DNA of 64,000 nucleotides from Candidatus Pantoea varia. GTDB taxonomy: Bacteria; Pseudomonadota; Gammaproteobacteria; Enterobacterales; Enterobacteriaceae. The stretch spans positions 186,001-250,000 of the forward strand of contig NZ_FOVG01000005.1 of NCBI RefSeq assembly GCF_900115075.1. Direction: 5' to 3'. This document shows positions 36,029-50,839 of the stretch, in pieces; position 1 is the stretch's first letter; every line of letters begins with the position of its first letter. Below the pieces are notes generated by a model. The model was not told the origin of the DNA, ran no database searches, and was given only the letters and a program-made list of their open reading frames with translations. The translations under genes and the position numbers were made by a program.

Positions 36029-37858
36029 TTATTCCACAGTAACCGATTTTGCCAGGTTACGTGGCTGATCGACGTCGGTCCCTTTGATCAGGGCGACGTG
36101 ATAGGAGAGTAACTGCAACGGCACGGTGTAGAAGATGGGGGCAATCACCTCTTCGACATGCGGCAACGGGATGATCTTCATGCCGTCACTGTCGCTGAAG
36201 CCCGCATCCTGATCGGCAAACACATAGAGCAGACCGCCGCGTGCGCGTACCTCTTCGATGTTGGATTTAAGCTTCTCCAGCAGTTCGTTGTTAGGTGCCA
36301 CCACGATCACCGGCATGTCAGCATCAATCAGCGCCAGCGGGCCGTGTTTCAGCTCGCCTGCAGCGTAGGCTTCTGCATGAATGTAGGAGATCTCCTTGAG
36401 CTTCAGCGCCCCTTCCATGGCAATCGGGTATTGATCGCCACGACCCAGGAACAGCGCGTGATGCTTGTCAGAGAAGCCTTCTGCCAGATTCTCAATCAGC
36501 TTATCCTGCGCCAGCATCTGCTCAATCCGGTTCGGCAACGCCTGCAGTGCATGAACAATCTCATGCTCAGTCTCGGCAGACATGCCTTTCAGACGGCCCA
36601 GTTTCGCCACCAGCATCAGCAGTACGGCTAACTGGGTGGTGAACGCTTTAGTGGAGGCGACGCCAATTTCGGTCCCCGCTTTGGTCATCAATGCCAAATC
36701 AGATTCCCGCACCAGTGATGAACCGGCCACGTTGCAGACCGCCAGCGAACCCAGGTAGCCCAGCTCTTTAGAGAGACGCAGCGCCGCCAGCGTATCTGCC
36801 GTTTCACCCGACTGCGACAGGGTAATCAGCAGGCTGTTTTTGCGCACCGCTGACTTGCGATAGCGGAACTCGGAGGCGATCTCCACATCACAGGGCAGGT
36901 TGGCCAGCGACTCAAACCAGTAGCGTGACACCATGCCTGAGTTGTAGGAGGTGCCGCAGGCGATAATCTGGATATGCTCCACCTGGCTCAGCAGCGCTTC
37001 TGCGCCCACGCCCAGCTCACTGAGGTCAACCTGCCCCTGGCTGAACCGGCCACTGAGGGTGCTTTTCAGCGCCATCGGCTGTTCATAGATCTCTTTCTGC
37101 ATGTAGTGACGGTAAATACCTTTGTCACCGGCATCATATTGCAGGTTCGACTCGATCTCGGCACGCGTCACGGTGTTGCCTTCACGGTCAATAATCGTGA
37201 CATCACGACGACTGATCTCGGCGATATCACCCTCTTCCAGATAGATGAATCGCCGGGTCACCGGCAGCAGGGCCAGCTGATCCGAGGCAATAAAGTTTTC
37301 ACCCATCCCACGGCCAATCACCAGCGGGCTGCCGGAACGGGCTGCCACCAGCAGTGACGGATCGCGACTGTCCATGATCACCATGCCATAGGCACCGCGC
37401 AGCTGTGGAATCACGCGCAGCACCACTTCACGCAGTGAACCGCCCTGCCTCTGCTCCCAGTGAACCAGATGCGCAACCACTTCGGTGTCGGTTTCAGAGG
37501 CAAAGACGTAACCGCGTTCGATCAGTTCAGCACGCAGCGGCTCATGGTTTTCAATGATGCCATTGTGCACGATGATGATGTGCTCTGAGATGTGCGGATG
37601 CGCATTCGCTTCCGACGGCTCACCATGGGTTGCCCAGCGCGTGTGCGCGATGCCGGTGCCACCAATCAGCGGCTGCTGTTCAGCGGCTTCCGCCAGTTTC
37701 TGCACTTTTCCTAACCGCCGCAGGCGCGTGACGTGCCCCTGACGATCGACCACGGCCAGACCGGCCGAATCATATCCGCGATATTCAAGACGACGCAGAC
37801 CTTCCAGCAGAATTTCTGCGATATCGCGTTGTGCTACTGCACCAACAATTCCACACAT
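36029..37858 (-). CDS. glmS: Glucosamine-6-phosphate synthase GlmS
   Basis: The 609-residue enzyme makes glucosamine 6-phosphate from fructose 6-phosphate and glutamine, the first step to UDP-GlcNAc. An N-terminal class II glutaminase (Cys2 in [23 protein letters not shown]) is followed by two SIS sugar-isomerase domains ([20 protein letters not shown]) and the C-terminal KSVTVE. E. coli GlmS has the same length. It follows glmU after 154 bases. Confidence 0.97.
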   Translation of the reverse strand: MCGIVGAVAQRDIAEILLEGLRRLEYRGYDSAGLAVVDRQGHVTRLRRLGKVQKLAEAAEQQPLIGGTGIAHTRWATHGEPSEANAHPHISEHIIIVHNGIIENHEPLRAELIERGYVFASETDTEVVAHLVHWEQRQGGSLREVVLRVIPQLRGAYGMVIMDSRDPSLLVAARSGSPLVIGRGMGENFIASDQLALLPVTRRFIYLEEGDIAEISRRDVTIIDREGNTVTRAEIESNLQYDAGDKGIYRHYMQKEIYEQPMALKSTLSGRFSQGQVDLSELGVGAEALLSQVEHIQIIACGTSYNSGMVSRYWFESLANLPCDVEIASEFRYRKSAVRKNSLLITLSQSGETADTLAALRLSKELGYLGSLAVCNVAGSSLVRESDLALMTKAGTEIGVASTKAFTTQLAVLLMLVAKLGRLKGMSAETEHEIVHALQALPNRIEQMLAQDKLIENLAEGFSDKHHALFLGRGDQYPIAMEGALKLKEISYIHAEAYAAGELKHGPLALIDADMPVIVVAPNNELLEKLKSNIEEVRARGGLLYVFADQDAGFSDSDGMKIIPLPHVEEVIAPIFYTVPLQLLSYHVALIKGTDVDQPRNLAKSVTVE

Positions 37859-38012
37859 AATGATGTTTTCCTGACTACATGGCTTTTCGCCACTTCTGTT
37901 GTCATGCGACCTGATATCCGGCTTTGCCGGTTCCCCGAGCCTTGTAGAGAGTGGGGATTATAGTTTTGGCACTGCACTGCATCGGCCCGCATAAAGCGGG
38001 CCGTTAAAAAAT
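37859..38012 (-). promoter_or_regulatory. glmU-glmS intercistronic region
   Basis: On the minus strand a stem CGGCCCGC/GCGGGCCG (38003-37996 and 37990-37983) follows the glmU stop. A small hairpin CCGG-CAAAG-CCGG (37930-37918) lies nearer glmS. In E. coli this gap carries the GlmZ small-RNA target and an inhibitory leader fold that control glmS translation. The layout fits, but GlmZ pairing was not tested. Confidence 0.5.
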
Positions 38013-39383
38013 TTATTTTTTCTTCACCGGACGCTGCCAGTCTGCTTTGTGATTCTGTTCTTTACGGTTATAGACCAGACCGGCCTCGGTCACATCCTTC
38101 ATGATGGTCGTGCCCGCCGCAATGGTGGTGCCTGCCGCGACGCTGACCGGGGCCACCAGCTGAGTATCTGAGCCTACAAACACGTCATCGCCAATCACGG
38201 TTTTAAATTTGTTCGCGCCGTCGTAGTTGCAGGTGATAGTGCCTGCACCGATGTTCACGTTGTCGCCAATCTCTGCATCACCCAGATAGGAGAGGTGACC
38301 CGCTTTCGATCCTTTACCCAGACGCGCTTTCTTCATTTCGACGAAGTTGCCCACGTGAGCGGCCTGCGCCAGCTCGCTGCCAGGACGCAGACGGGCAAAT
38401 GGCCCGACGGTACAGGCGGTGGCGAGATTAGCATCCTCGATCACCGTATAGGGGCTGATTTCACAGTCATCGCCAATCACGCTGTTTTTGATGATGCAGC
38501 CCGCGCCAATTTTGACGCGCGAGCCCAGCGTGACCTGGCCTTCAATAATGACGTTAGTGTCGATTTCAACATCCCGTCCATGCGTCAGCGTTCCACGCAG
38601 GTCAAAACGCGCCGGATCGCGCAGCATCACACCGGCCAGCAGCAGTTTTTCCGCCTGTTCAGCCTGGTAAGTGCGTTCTAATGTCGCCAGCTGCAGCCGG
38701 TTATTCACGCCATCGGTTTCACTGATGCGGGCCGGATGGACCGCATTGATCACCCGACCTTCCTGATGGGCCAGCGCGATAATATCGGTGATGTAATACT
38801 CACCCTGCGCATTGTTGTTGGTGAGCTGCGCCAGCCAGCGTTTTAAATCGCCGCCGTTGGCGATCAGGATGCCGGTGTTGATCTCTTTAATGGTGAGCTG
38901 TGCCGGGCTGGCATCTTTCTGTTCGATAATGCCGGTGATGGTGTCGTTCTCACGCACAATACGGCCATAGCCGGTAGGATCATCCAGTACCACGGTGAGT
39001 AAGCCAATGCCGCCCTGCGGTTTTGCTTCACACAGACGCTGTAATGTCGCCTGCGTGATCAGCGGCACGTCGCCATAGAGCATCATGATATCTTCATCAT
39101 CGGCGAAGTCAGGCGCGGCCTGCTGCATCGCATGGCCGGTGCCGAGCTGTTCAGCCTGCAGCACCCAGTTAAGTGAGCTGTCAGTGAGGGTCGCTTTCAG
39201 ACGATCGCCGCCGTGTCCGTAAACCAGATGCACCTGTTGTGCACCCAGCCCTTTGGCGGCATCAATGACGTGCTGAACCATCGGTTTGCCTGCCAGCGTA
39301 TGCAGAACTTTAGGCAGATCGGAATACATACGGGTGCCCTTGCCAGCAGCAAGGATCACCACACTCATCGCACTGTTAGACAT
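38013..39383 (-). CDS. glmU: GlmU, GlcNAc-1-P uridyltransferase/GlcN-1-P acetyltransferase
   Basis: The 456-residue bifunctional enzyme makes UDP-GlcNAc. The N-terminal pyrophosphorylase has [20 protein letters not shown] and MLYGDVPLI. The C-terminal left-handed beta-helix has hexapeptide repeats and the acetyl-CoA and sugar-binding region [29 protein letters not shown]. The length equals E. coli GlmU. Confidence 0.97.
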   Translation of the reverse strand: MSNSAMSVVILAAGKGTRMYSDLPKVLHTLAGKPMVQHVIDAAKGLGAQQVHLVYGHGGDRLKATLTDSSLNWVLQAEQLGTGHAMQQAAPDFADDEDIMMLYGDVPLITQATLQRLCEAKPQGGIGLLTVVLDDPTGYGRIVRENDTITGIIEQKDASPAQLTIKEINTGILIANGGDLKRWLAQLTNNNAQGEYYITDIIALAHQEGRVINAVHPARISETDGVNNRLQLATLERTYQAEQAEKLLLAGVMLRDPARFDLRGTLTHGRDVEIDTNVIIEGQVTLGSRVKIGAGCIIKNSVIGDDCEISPYTVIEDANLATACTVGPFARLRPGSELAQAAHVGNFVEMKKARLGKGSKAGHLSYLGDAEIGDNVNIGAGTITCNYDGANKFKTVIGDDVFVGSDTQLVAPVSVAAGTTIAAGTTIMKDVTEAGLVYNRKEQNHKADWQRPVKKK

Positions 39384-39493
39384 AACTATCCTGAGTGAAT
39401 TTTTACGGGTGAAAGTAAAACGGTTTGAGGTTGAGATTACTACATTTTTCTCAGGCCGAAATTAGGCGGACAGGCAGATCGGGTGCCGCAGGC

Positions 39494-39524
39494 AAAAAAA
39501 ATGCCAGCCCGAGGGCTGGCATTT
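39494..39524 (-). terminator. Terminator of the atp operon
   Basis: On the minus strand AATGCCAGCC(C) and (G)GGCTGGCATT form a strong stem with a three-base loop, followed by eight T residues, 20 bases past atpC. Confidence 0.92.
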
Positions 39525-39543
39525 CGTGACGCATAAAGCTGGA

Positions 39544-39963
39544 TTACATCGCTTTTTTGGTCAGTTCGATCACGCGCAGTTTAGCAATGGCTTTCGCCAG
39601 CTCGGCAGAGGCCTGAGCATAGTCCACGTCGCCGTGGCTGCTGTTCATGTGCTCTTCTGCTTTGCGTTTTGCTTCCAGAGCACGCGCTTCGTCCAGATCG
39701 GTACCGCGAATCGCGGTATCGGCCAGAACGGTGCTGCTGCCCGGTTGCACTTCCAGCACGCCGCCAGAGAGGTAGATATACTCCTCTTCGCCGTGCTGTT
39801 TCACGATACGGATCATTCCAGGCTTAATGGCAGTCAGCAGCGGCGCATGGCCAGGGAAAATCCCCAGTTCACCTTCGCTACCTGACACCTGAATTTTCTG
39901 TACCAGACCAGAGAACAACTGCTCCTCTGCGCTGACCACATCCAGGTGATAAGTCATAGCCAT
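39544..39963 (-). CDS. atpC: ATP synthase epsilon subunit
   Basis: The 139-residue F1 central-stalk subunit has a beta-sandwich ([39 protein letters not shown]) and a C-terminal helical hairpin that can inhibit ATP hydrolysis. It is the last gene of the atp operon. Confidence 0.97.
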   Translation of the reverse strand: MAMTYHLDVVSAEEQLFSGLVQKIQVSGSEGELGIFPGHAPLLTAIKPGMIRIVKQHGEEEYIYLSGGVLEVQPGSSTVLADTAIRGTDLDEARALEAKRKAEEHMNSSHGDVDYAQASAELAKAIAKLRVIELTKKAM

Positions 39964-39987
39964 AATCTTCCTCCCGGGAAACCGTTA

Positions 39988-41415
<1,428 letters not shown>

Positions 41416-42282
41416 TTAAACCGCGGAGGCTCCACCGACAATCTCGGTAAGTTCCTGGGTGATGCTGGCCTGACGAGCTTTGTTGTACACCAACTGCAGC
41501 TCTTTGATCAGATTTCCGCCGTTATCGGTTGCGGCTTTCATCGCCACCATACGTGCGGCCTGCTCACTGGCCAGATTTTCCACCACACCCTGATAAACCT
41601 GCGATTCGACGTAACGGCGCAGGAGGGTATCCAGCAGCGCTTTCGGATCGGGTTCATACAGGTAATCCCAGGTCTTCGCCTTCATCTCTTCTTCACCTTC
41701 CGCTGGCGGTAACGGCAGCAGTTGGGTGATGGTCGGAGTCTGAGACATGGTGTTATTGAATTTGTTATTGACGATCATCAGCTTGTCGATGCGGCCTTCA
41801 TCATAAGCCTGCAACATCACTTTTACCGGGCCAATCAGATCAGACAGGGTAGGTTTATCGCCCATGCCGCTGACTTGCGCCACAATGTTGCCACCCACAG
41901 CATTGAAGAATGACGCCCCTTTTGAACCGATAATCGACAGATCGCTCTGCACGCCTTTATCGGACCAGGACTTCATATCCGCCAGTAACTTTTTGAACAG
42001 GTTAATGTTCAAACCACCACAAAGCCCGCGGTCAGTTGAAACGACCAGGTAGCCGACGCGCTTCACGTCGCGCTCTTCCAGGTAAGGGTGCTTGTATTCC
42101 AGATTACCCAACGCAAGGTGACCAATCACTTTGCGCATGGTTTCTGCATACGGACGGCTGGCCGCCATGCGTTCCTGCGTTTTACGCATTTTGGAGGCGG
42201 CGACCATTTCCATCGCTTTGGTGATTTTCTGCGTGTTTTTCACGCTTCCAATCTTGCTTCGTATCTCTTTTGCGCCGGCCAT
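41416..42282 (-). CDS. atpG: ATP synthase gamma subunit
   Basis: The 288-residue rotary shaft of F1 has two long coiled helices: [28 protein letters not shown] at the N-terminus and [36 protein letters not shown] at the C-terminus. E. coli AtpG has 287 residues. Confidence 0.97.
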   Translation of the reverse strand: MAGAKEIRSKIGSVKNTQKITKAMEMVAASKMRKTQERMAASRPYAETMRKVIGHLALGNLEYKHPYLEERDVKRVGYLVVSTDRGLCGGLNINLFKKLLADMKSWSDKGVQSDLSIIGSKGASFFNAVGGNIVAQVSGMGDKPTLSDLIGPVKVMLQAYDEGRIDKLMIVNNKFNNTMSQTPTITQLLPLPPAEGEEEMKAKTWDYLYEPDPKALLDTLLRRYVESQVYQGVVENLASEQAARMVAMKAATDNGGNLIKELQLVYNKARQASITQELTEIVGGASAV

Positions 42283-42334
42283 TAGCTTCTCCTCAAAGCC
42301 TTGCGGCCTGCCTTTTCAGACAAGCCGCCAGACA

Positions 42335-43876
42335 TTACCAGGACTGGGTTGCTTTAAACGTCTCGACCAGGCCTTTCAGCTTGGCTTCGATATCGTTGTT
42401 AAAGTTACCCGACTGGTTGATTTCAGCCATCAGCTCAGCGTGGTCGCGATCGGCGAAGGCCAGCAGTGCAGCTTCGAAGCTGCCAATTTTTGCCAGTTCA
42501 ACGTCGTTCAGGTAGCCACGCTCTGCAGCGAACAGAACCAGACCCTGCTGCGCGACAGACATCGGCGCATACTGTTTCTGCTTCAGCAGCTCGGTCACTT
42601 TCTGACCGTGGCTCAGCTGTTTGCGGGTTGCATCGTCCAGATCAGACGCGAACTGTGAGAACGCCGCCAGTTCACGATACTGTGCCAGCGCGGTACGGAT
42701 ACCACCGGACAGTTTCTTGATGATCTTGGTCTGTGCAGCACCCCCTACGCGGGATACCGAAATACCTGGGTTAACGGCCGGACGAATACCGGAGTTGAAC
42801 AGGTTCGATTCCAGGAAGATCTGACCATCAGTAATCGAGATTACGTTGGTCGGAACGAACGCAGAAACGTCGCCCGCCTGGGTTTCGATGATCGGCAGCG
42901 CGGTCAGTGAACCGGTTTTACCTGTCACTGCGCCATTGGTGAAACGCTCTACATAATCAGCGCTTACGCGTGATGCACGTTCCAGCAGACGGGAGTGGAG
43001 ATAGAACACGTCGCCAGGGAAAGCTTCACGACCTGGTGGACGGCGCAGCAGCAGAGAAATTTGACGGTAAGCGACAGCCTGCTTGGAGAGGTCATCGTAT
43101 ACGATCAGCGCATCTTCACCGCGGTCACGGAAGTATTCGCCCATCGCACAACCAGCGTACGGGGAGAGATACTGCAGTGCAGCAGATTCAGAAGCAGACG
43201 CCACAACAACGATGGTGTTCTGCAGTGCGCCATGCTCTTCCAGCTTACGAACCACGTTAGAGATGGTTGAGGCTTTCTGACCAATCGCAACGTAGACACA
43301 CTTGATGCCTGAGTCGCGCTGGTTGATGATCGCATCGATCGCCATCGCGGTTTTACCGGTCTGACGGTCACCGATGATCAGCTCACGCTGGCCACGGCCG
43401 ATTGGAATCATCGCATCGACCGACTTATAACCGGTCTGAACCGGCTGGTCGACTGACTGACGATCGATAACGCCAGGTGCAATCACTTCGACTGGTGAGA
43501 AACCGTCGTTGTCGATTGCGCCTTTACCGTCGATAGGCGCACCCAGGGTGTTCACGACGCGGCCCAGCAGGCCACGGCCTACCGGTACTTCAAGAATACG
43601 GCCCGTACACTTAACCTTCATGCCTTCGGCGAGGTCAGCGTAAGGACCCATCACCACTGCACCAACCGAGTCACGCTCGAGGTTCAGGGCGATAGCGTAA
43701 CGGTTACCCGGCAGGGCAATCATCTCACCCTGCATGACATCGGCCAGGCCGTGTACGCGGATGATACCGTCACTTACAGAAACAATCGTACCTTCGTTGT
43801 GAGCTTCACTCACGACATTGAACTGAGCAATGCGCTGCTTGATCAGTTCGCTGATTTCGGTGGAATTCAGTTGCAT
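42335..43876 (-). CDS. atpA: ATP synthase alpha subunit
   Basis: The 513-residue non-catalytic nucleotide-binding F1 subunit has the P-loop GDRQTGKT and the signature around [18 protein letters not shown], with the arginine finger. Same length as in E. coli. Confidence 0.97.
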   Translation of the reverse strand: MQLNSTEISELIKQRIAQFNVVSEAHNEGTIVSVSDGIIRVHGLADVMQGEMIALPGNRYAIALNLERDSVGAVVMGPYADLAEGMKVKCTGRILEVPVGRGLLGRVVNTLGAPIDGKGAIDNDGFSPVEVIAPGVIDRQSVDQPVQTGYKSVDAMIPIGRGQRELIIGDRQTGKTAMAIDAIINQRDSGIKCVYVAIGQKASTISNVVRKLEEHGALQNTIVVVASASESAALQYLSPYAGCAMGEYFRDRGEDALIVYDDLSKQAVAYRQISLLLRRPPGREAFPGDVFYLHSRLLERASRVSADYVERFTNGAVTGKTGSLTALPIIETQAGDVSAFVPTNVISITDGQIFLESNLFNSGIRPAVNPGISVSRVGGAAQTKIIKKLSGGIRTALAQYRELAAFSQFASDLDDATRKQLSHGQKVTELLKQKQYAPMSVAQQGLVLFAAERGYLNDVELAKIGSFEAALLAFADRDHAELMAEINQSGNFNNDIEAKLKGLVETFKATQSW

Positions 43877-43890
43877 ATGCTCCAGTCCCC

Positions 43891-44424
43891 TTAAGACTGC
43901 AAGACGTCAGCCAGACGGTCAAGACGGCCGCGTACGCTGCCATCAATAACCAGATCACCCGAACGGATGATCACGCCTGCCATCACAGACTTATCAATTT
44001 TGCAATTCAGCTTAACTTTGCGTGACAGACGTTTTTCCATCGCGGCGCTGATTTTATTCAGCTGGTCGTCACTCAGCGTACTGGCGGAGATAACATCAAC
44101 TTCAGCGGTGGCTTCATAAGCGTCACGCAGTTCGATGTATTGGGCCAGTACAGCCGGAAGCGCTGTCAAACGTCCGTTTTCCGCCATCACCTTAATCAGG
44201 TTCTGCGCGGGTTCATCCAGTTGATCACCACAGACTGCGTTAAACGACGCTGCCAGCGCTTCGGGTGCTAATGCACCTGAGAGAAGATCAGCCATCTGTT
44301 CATTGCGAGCCACTTCTGCGGCAAACGCCAGCATCTGTTGCCAGCGTTCTATACTTTGATGCTCAACAGCAAAGTCAAAAGCTGCTTTGGCGTAGGGGCG
44401 AGCTACAGTAATCAGATCAGACAT
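43891..44424 (-). CDS. atpH: ATP synthase delta subunit
   Basis: The 177-residue peripheral-stalk subunit joins F1 to the b dimer. It starts [16 protein letters not shown] and has the C-terminal signature [20 protein letters not shown]. Same length as E. coli AtpH. Confidence 0.97.
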   Translation of the reverse strand: MSDLITVARPYAKAAFDFAVEHQSIERWQQMLAFAAEVARNEQMADLLSGALAPEALAASFNAVCGDQLDEPAQNLIKVMAENGRLTALPAVLAQYIELRDAYEATAEVDVISASTLSDDQLNKISAAMEKRLSRKVKLNCKIDKSVMAGVIIRSGDLVIDGSVRGRLDRLADVLQS

Positions 44425-44438
44425 CAGCCCCTCCCTCC

Positions 44439-44909
44439 TTACAGTTCAGCGACCAGTTTATCAACGATGTCGCTGTTAGCAGCTTCATCCACGGAGCGTT
44501 CGATGATCTTCTCGGCACCGGCCATAGCCAGCAACGCAACCTGCTTACGCAGTTCTTCACGCGCACGTTTGCGTTCGGCATCAATTTCAGCCTGCGCTTG
44601 TGTCACGATGCGATTACGTTCGTTTTCAGCTTCGGTTTTGGCTTCGTCCAGAATCTGCGCGCGACGCTTGTTCGCTTGCTCGATAATGACCTGAGCGTCT
44701 TCTTTGGCTTTTTTCAGCTGGTCGGTCGCATTAGCCTGCGCGAGATCCAAATCTTTCTTAGCACGTTCAGCAGAAGCAAGGCCTTCAGCAATTTCTTTCT
44801 GGCGCTTTTCGATAGCAGCCATAAGCGGCGGCCATACGTACTTCATGCAGAACGCGACAAACAGGATGAACGCGATAGCCTGGCCGAGGATTGTTGCATT
44901 AATGTTCAC
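44439..44909 (-). CDS. atpF: ATP synthase b subunit
   Basis: The 156-residue stator subunit has one N-terminal membrane helix ([23 protein letters not shown]) and a long charged coiled coil ([21 protein letters not shown] and onward). Same length as E. coli AtpF. Confidence 0.97.
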   Translation of the reverse strand: MNINATILGQAIAFILFVAFCMKYVWPPLMAAIEKRQKEIAEGLASAERAKKDLDLAQANATDQLKKAKEDAQVIIEQANKRRAQILDEAKTEAENERNRIVTQAQAEIDAERKRAREELRKQVALLAMAGAEKIIERSVDEAANSDIVDKLVAEL

Positions 44910-44979
44910 AGCACAATGCCTCTAGATTGAGTATTTAACTTTTCTGCCGTTATCAACGATAAGCGGCAGAATCCGTTCA

Positions 44980-45272
<293 letters not shown>

Positions 45273-45359
45273 TCAGTTAAATGCTCCCTTCATCTCCCGG
45301 GCTTCAGCGGTGTGCGCTGTAACCCGGAATCAAGAGGGAAAGTAGTGTTGAGAAAAAAA

Positions 45360-46567
<1,208 letters not shown>

Positions 46568-46659
46568 GACGCTGATACTCTCCTGCCCCGTTAGGGGTAT
46601 GTCGCGTGTCGTATAAGACTGCCTTTGTGCAGTTGAGTCAAGCAGCAAAAGCCGTGCAA

Positions 46660-46687
46660 ATTATACGGGCCGCACCTGCGATTTCAA
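46660..46687 (-). promoter_or_regulatory. Sigma-70 promoter of the atp operon
   Basis: On the minus strand, TTGAAA (46687-46682), a 16-base spacer and a perfect TATAAT (46665-46660) lie about 90 bases before atpI. Confidence 0.8.
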
Positions 46688-47257
46688 TCGGTAAGTAGCG
46701 AAAAGGTGAACAATTATTTAAATTTCTTTCCGGAAGGCTATTTTTCCAAAGATTACCCTGCGGAGATTCACGCTAATCTGACTGAAAATTCACTCGCATC
46801 TTGCTTTTAAAGCGTGCTTTAGATCACATAATAAGCACTCACACTACACTGAGTTTTATCTGTGACCTATTTAAGAACATTCTGTAAAACACATTAAACT
46901 ATTAAAATCAGCATGTTGAAATTATAAAGTCGCGTATTCAAGTCTATTTTCATGGAAAACACGCTATTGACATCGAACTGTGCCTGAGAATCATGAAATT
47001 GATATTACGCACGCAAAGTTATTACCACGATATATTTTCCGGCGTGACTACTTTTATTCCGCGACCCGCCTATACAAGTGATATTTCTGATAAATAAATG
47101 TGAATTAATCGTTAAATGTAACAGAGCTTTTCGGATAATTTCCGTCTCCGTTTTTAACCTGTGGTCAGCCGGGGCTTAATCAAAATCTTTTATTGATAGC
47201 GCATCATCTGCACTTTTTTCGTCAAAACCCTGATCAAAACCCCTGGCAAATGAAGGC
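46688..47257. other. AT-rich gap between rsmG and atp promoter
   Basis: No supported gene is seen in these 570 bases. The region is AT-rich throughout. At 46812-46828 the minus strand reads TGTGATCTAAAGCACGC, a CRP-like half-site far upstream of the atp promoter. E. coli has a gap of similar size here. No clear terminator for rsmG was seen, and a small RNA cannot be excluded. Confidence 0.5.
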
Positions 47258-47875
47258 CTACTGGTGACGAATGATGACCAGATGCCGGTCGCCTTCCAGC
47301 TGCGGCACCTGCAGTTTTATCACCGCGTCGGAGACATAGCCGGCCGGTAATTCAGCGATTTCATCATCCGGACGGACACCTTTAAGCGCGAAGAAGCGCC
47401 CTTCTCTTCCCGGCAGATGATGGCACCAGTTCACCATGTCGGTCAGCGAGGCAAATGCACGACTGATTACGCCATCAAAGGGCGGCTCAGCCGGGAACGC
47501 CTCAACCCGACTCTGCACCGGAGTAATGTTAGTGAGTCCTAACTCATGCTGAACCTGACGCAGGAAGCGCACCCGCTTGCCCAGGCTGTCGAGCAGCGTA
47601 AAGTGCGCATCGGGCATCACGATAGCCAGCGGAATCCCCGGCAATCCTGGTCCGGTTCCGACATCAATAAAACGTGAGCCTTTAAGATGCGGTGCCACCA
47701 CGATACTGTCGAGGATATGGCGAACCAGCATCTGCTGCGGATCGCGCACGGATGTCAGATTGTAGGCTTTGTTCCACTTATCCAGCAGGCCGACATAGGC
47801 AACCAGCTGCTGTTTTTGTTGATCGGAGAGGGAAATACCAGCTGCTTTTAGCAGCGACGTGAGTGTGTTGATCAC
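47258..47875 (-). CDS. rsmG: 16S rRNA G527 N7-methyltransferase RsmG
   Basis: The 205-residue SAM-dependent enzyme has [17 protein letters not shown] (SAM motif), [14 protein letters not shown] and [13 protein letters not shown]. It methylates G527 of 16S rRNA; loss gives low-level streptomycin resistance in other bacteria. Translation starts at a GTG (47875) with GGAC upstream. It lies 47 bases after mnmG. Confidence 0.95.
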   Translation of the reverse strand: MINTLTSLLKAAGISLSDQQKQQLVAYVGLLDKWNKAYNLTSVRDPQQMLVRHILDSIVVAPHLKGSRFIDVGTGPGLPGIPLAIVMPDAHFTLLDSLGKRVRFLRQVQHELGLTNITPVQSRVEAFPAEPPFDGVISRAFASLTDMVNWCHHLPGREGRFFALKGVRPDDEIAELPAGYVSDAVIKLQVPQLEGDRHLVIIRHQ

Positions 47876-47922
47876 AGCATAAGTCCATTCAGCGGGGGCG
47901 AGTCACCTCGCCCCGTTTCGGA

Positions 47923-49812
47923 TCAGGCGCTTTTGCGCAGCAGACCCTGTTTTTTCAGATAGATAAGCAGAATTGAGATGGCCGCCGGGGTAATGCCGGA
48001 AATACGTGTTGCCTGACCAATCGACGACGGCTTGTGATCGTTCAGCTTGGCGATCACCTCATTCGACAGCCCGTTTACCTGGCGGTAGTCAAGCTCCACC
48101 GGTAACAGCGTGTTCTCGTTACGCAGCTGGCGATCGATCTCTTCCTGCTGACGCGCGATATACCCTTCATATTTGACCTGAATCTCAACCTGCTCAGCGG
48201 CCTGCTCATCAGCCAGAGCCGGACCAAAGGCATTCAGCGTCATCAGCTTCAGATAAGTCAGCTCCGGACGGCGCAGCAGATCTTCAGCGCTCGCTTCTTT
48301 GGTCAGCGGCGCGCTGAGTACGGTGTTAACTTCTGTCACGTGCTCTGACTTCGGATGAACCCAGATATCGCGCAGGCGCTGACGCTCCTGTTCAATCGCT
48401 TCCAGTTTCTGATTGAAACGCGCCCAGCGCGCATCATCCACCAGACCCAGCTCACGACCGGTTTCGGTCAGACGCAGATCGGCGTTGTCTTCACGCAGCA
48501 TCAGACGGTATTCAGCACGGGAGGTAAACATCCGGTACGGCTCTTTGGTGCCGAGTGTGCAGAGATCATCAACCAGCACGCCGAGATAAGCCTGGTCACG
48601 ACGCGGTGCCCAGCCCTCTTTGTCGGCTGACTGACGTGCCGCATTCAGACCCGCCAGCATCCCCTGCGCAGCCGCTTCTTCGTAGCCGGTTGTGCCGTTG
48701 ATCTGTCCGGCAAAGAACAGGCCGTGAATAAATTTACTCTCCAGCGTCGGTTTGAGATCGCGCGGATCGAAGAAGTCATACTCGATGGCATAACCCGGAC
48801 GCACGATCTTCGCATTCTCCATACCCTGCATCGAGCGAACGATCTGAATCTGCACGTCAAACGGCAAGCTGGTCGAAATACCGTTCGGGTAGATCTCATT
48901 ACTGGTCAGCCCTTCCGGCTCCAGGAAGATCTGATGCGAGTTACGATCGGCAAAGCGCATGACTTTGTCTTCGATCGACGGGCAGTAGCGTGGGCCGATC
49001 CCTTCAATGATCCCGGCGTACATCGGGCTGCGATCCAGGTTATTGCGGATCACGTCATGCGTTTTCTCGTTGGTATGGGTGATCCAGCATGGCACCTGCT
49101 GCGGATGCTGAGAGGCATTGCCCATAAACGAGAACACCGGCATTGGGTTATCACCATGCTGCGGGCTGAGTACTGAGAAATCGATCGTGCGCGCATCGAT
49201 ACGCGGTGGCGTACCGGTCTTGAGGCGGTTTACCCGCAGCGGCAGCGCACGCAGTCGTTTTGCCAGCGGAATGGACGGGGGATCGCCAGCGCGACCGCCA
49301 CTGTAATTGTCCAGACCGATATGAATTTTACCGTCAAGGAAGGTACCGACGGTAAGCACGACGGTTTTCGCGCGGAACTTCAGACCCATCTGAGTGACAG
49401 CACCCACGACACGATCGTTTTCCACGATAAGATCATCAACCGCCTGCTGGAAGATCATCAGATTGGGCTGGTTCTCCAGTGCCGTACGCACCGCCTGCCG
49501 ATAGAGCACGCGATCCGCCTGAGCACGGGTGGCCCGCACGGCCGGACCTTTGCTGGCGTTTAGTATCCTAAACTGGATACCTGCCTGGTCAATCGCCCTG
49601 GCCATCAGACCACCCAGGGCATCCACTTCCTTCACCAAATGTCCTTTGCCAATACCACCAATCGCCGGATTACAGGACATTTGTCCAAGCGTATCAATGT
49701 TATGGGTGAGTAACAGGGTTTGCTGACCCATTCGGGCTGCCGCCATTGCGGCTTCGGTGCCCGCATGACCACCACCAATTACGATGACGTCAAAAGGATC
49801 CTGATAAAACAT
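47923..49812 (-). CDS. mnmG: tRNA U34 carboxymethylaminomethyl-modification enzyme MnmG
   Basis: The 629-residue FAD protein begins [22 protein letters not shown] (dinucleotide-binding) and has [17 protein letters not shown] and [16 protein letters not shown]. With MnmE it modifies wobble uridine. Same length as E. coli MnmG (GidA). Its promoter faces oriC, and transcription runs away from the origin. Confidence 0.97.
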   Translation of the reverse strand: MFYQDPFDVIVIGGGHAGTEAAMAAARMGQQTLLLTHNIDTLGQMSCNPAIGGIGKGHLVKEVDALGGLMARAIDQAGIQFRILNASKGPAVRATRAQADRVLYRQAVRTALENQPNLMIFQQAVDDLIVENDRVVGAVTQMGLKFRAKTVVLTVGTFLDGKIHIGLDNYSGGRAGDPPSIPLAKRLRALPLRVNRLKTGTPPRIDARTIDFSVLSPQHGDNPMPVFSFMGNASQHPQQVPCWITHTNEKTHDVIRNNLDRSPMYAGIIEGIGPRYCPSIEDKVMRFADRNSHQIFLEPEGLTSNEIYPNGISTSLPFDVQIQIVRSMQGMENAKIVRPGYAIEYDFFDPRDLKPTLESKFIHGLFFAGQINGTTGYEEAAAQGMLAGLNAARQSADKEGWAPRRDQAYLGVLVDDLCTLGTKEPYRMFTSRAEYRLMLREDNADLRLTETGRELGLVDDARWARFNQKLEAIEQERQRLRDIWVHPKSEHVTEVNTVLSAPLTKEASAEDLLRRPELTYLKLMTLNAFGPALADEQAAEQVEIQVKYEGYIARQQEEIDRQLRNENTLLPVELDYRQVNGLSNEVIAKLNDHKPSSIGQATRISGITPAAISILLIYLKKQGLLRKSA

Positions 49813-49879
49813 GAAGTGGTACCTCGGTTGATGAACTTGCAGGATCGTCGTCCTGGGGCGTGGATTCTACTCAAATTCT

Positions 49880-50170
49880 GTCTGGGGTGAAAGCCGCGGG
49901 ATCGTCCGGTTTTAAAAGAAAGGATCTTAGATCTGTATATGATCTTTCTGTTAGATCTCTTATTAGGATCCCGCTTTTCTGTGGATATGTGCCAGAAACA
50001 GTGCATAAACAACAGGATGAAGAGGATCACTACCTGTTAGTGATCGGTGATCCTGATCCGTATAAGCTGGGATCAAAATGGCAGGTTATCCACAGCTCAA
50101 AAATCATTCTGCCGTTGTTCTTTGGATAACTACCGGTTATACGCAGTAAAAGAGGGTAGTTATCCACAAA
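49880..50170. other. oriC: Chromosomal replication origin oriC
   Basis: The mnmG-mioC gap aligns by eye with E. coli oriC. GATC-rich 13-mers lie at 49930-49966. DnaA boxes are: R1-position TGTGGATAT (49980-49988), R2 TTATCCACA (50086-50094), R3 TTTGGATAA (50121-50129) and R4 TTATCCACA (50160-50168). GTGATCGGTGATCCTG and CGTATAAGCTGGGATC are conserved between R1 and R2, and TTCTTTGGATAACTACCGGTT around R3. About ten GATC sites are present for Dam/SeqA. DnaA and IHF would open the duplex at the left. Confidence 0.95.
49930..49966. promoter_or_regulatory. oriC duplex-unwinding 13-mers
   Basis: Three consecutive GATC-starting 13-mers lie at 49930-49942, 49941-49953 and 49954-49966. The last (GATCTCTTATTAG) is identical to the E. 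coli right 13-mer. They form the unwinding element next to the R1 position. Confidence 0.85.
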
Positions 50171-50244
50171 GTAAACGAGAGGAAAAGGATAAAAACAGCA
50201 TCTTCCACTGGGGATCGTCACTATTTCGCGATCCCCAGCCCCCT

Positions 50245-50685
50245 TCAGATCGCCTCTTTCCAGCTTTCCAGCCAGGCTTCAGCCGGATCTTCAGGGATCT
50301 CATGCTCCAGCACGTCAATCTCCAGGCGATCGCCGATTTGACGGGCACCCTGAGCAATTAACAGCGCTTCAATCTGGCGGATCGCGCCACAAAAGAGATC
50401 ATATTCATGATTGCCGAGCCCAATCGCACCGAACCGGACCTGAGAGAGATCGGGCTGGCTTTCCGTGATGGCTTCGAACAGCGGCAGCAGGTTGTCGGGA
50501 ATATCCCCTGCACCGTGGGTTGAACAGACCACCAGCCAGATACCTTCGAGCGGCACCTCATCCAGCTCCGGGCCGTGCAGCATCTGGGTTGAGAAGCCCG
50601 CTTCCTGTAATTTTTCTTCGAGATGTTCAGCCACATACTCTGCGCTACCCAGAGTACTGCCACTGATTAAGGTAATATCGGCCAT
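50245..50685 (-). CDS. mioC: Flavodoxin-like protein MioC
   Basis: The 146-residue FMN-binding protein has TLISGSTLGSAEYVAEHL (phosphate loop), VVCSTHGAGDIPDN and FGAIGLGNHEYDLFCGA. E. coli MioC has 147 residues and is linked to biotin synthase electron transfer. The frame opens at 50742, but ATG50685 is the family start. It is transcribed towards oriC, as in E. coli. Confidence 0.95.
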   Translation of the reverse strand: MADITLISGSTLGSAEYVAEHLEEKLQEAGFSTQMLHGPELDEVPLEGIWLVVCSTHGAGDIPDNLLPLFEAITESQPDLSQVRFGAIGLGNHEYDLFCGAIRQIEALLIAQGARQIGDRLEIDVLEHEIPEDPAEAWLESWKEAI

Positions 50686-50839
50686 CTTGCTCTCCCGGAC
50701 ATTAAGGCGAGCATTGTACGCTGTGATCAAGCGGTGATCCACCTGTGGACAACAGGGTTAATAGATCTAAAGAAGCGAACGCAGCCGTTGTCAGCCGCCA
50801 CATTCGTCAGGGATAAGATTATGCACAAGGCGGGAAGGA

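Noticed and set aside
46812..46828. CRP activation site for the atp operon
   Set aside because: Only one half matches well and it lies far upstream of the atp promoter; kept only as a remark in the gap entry.
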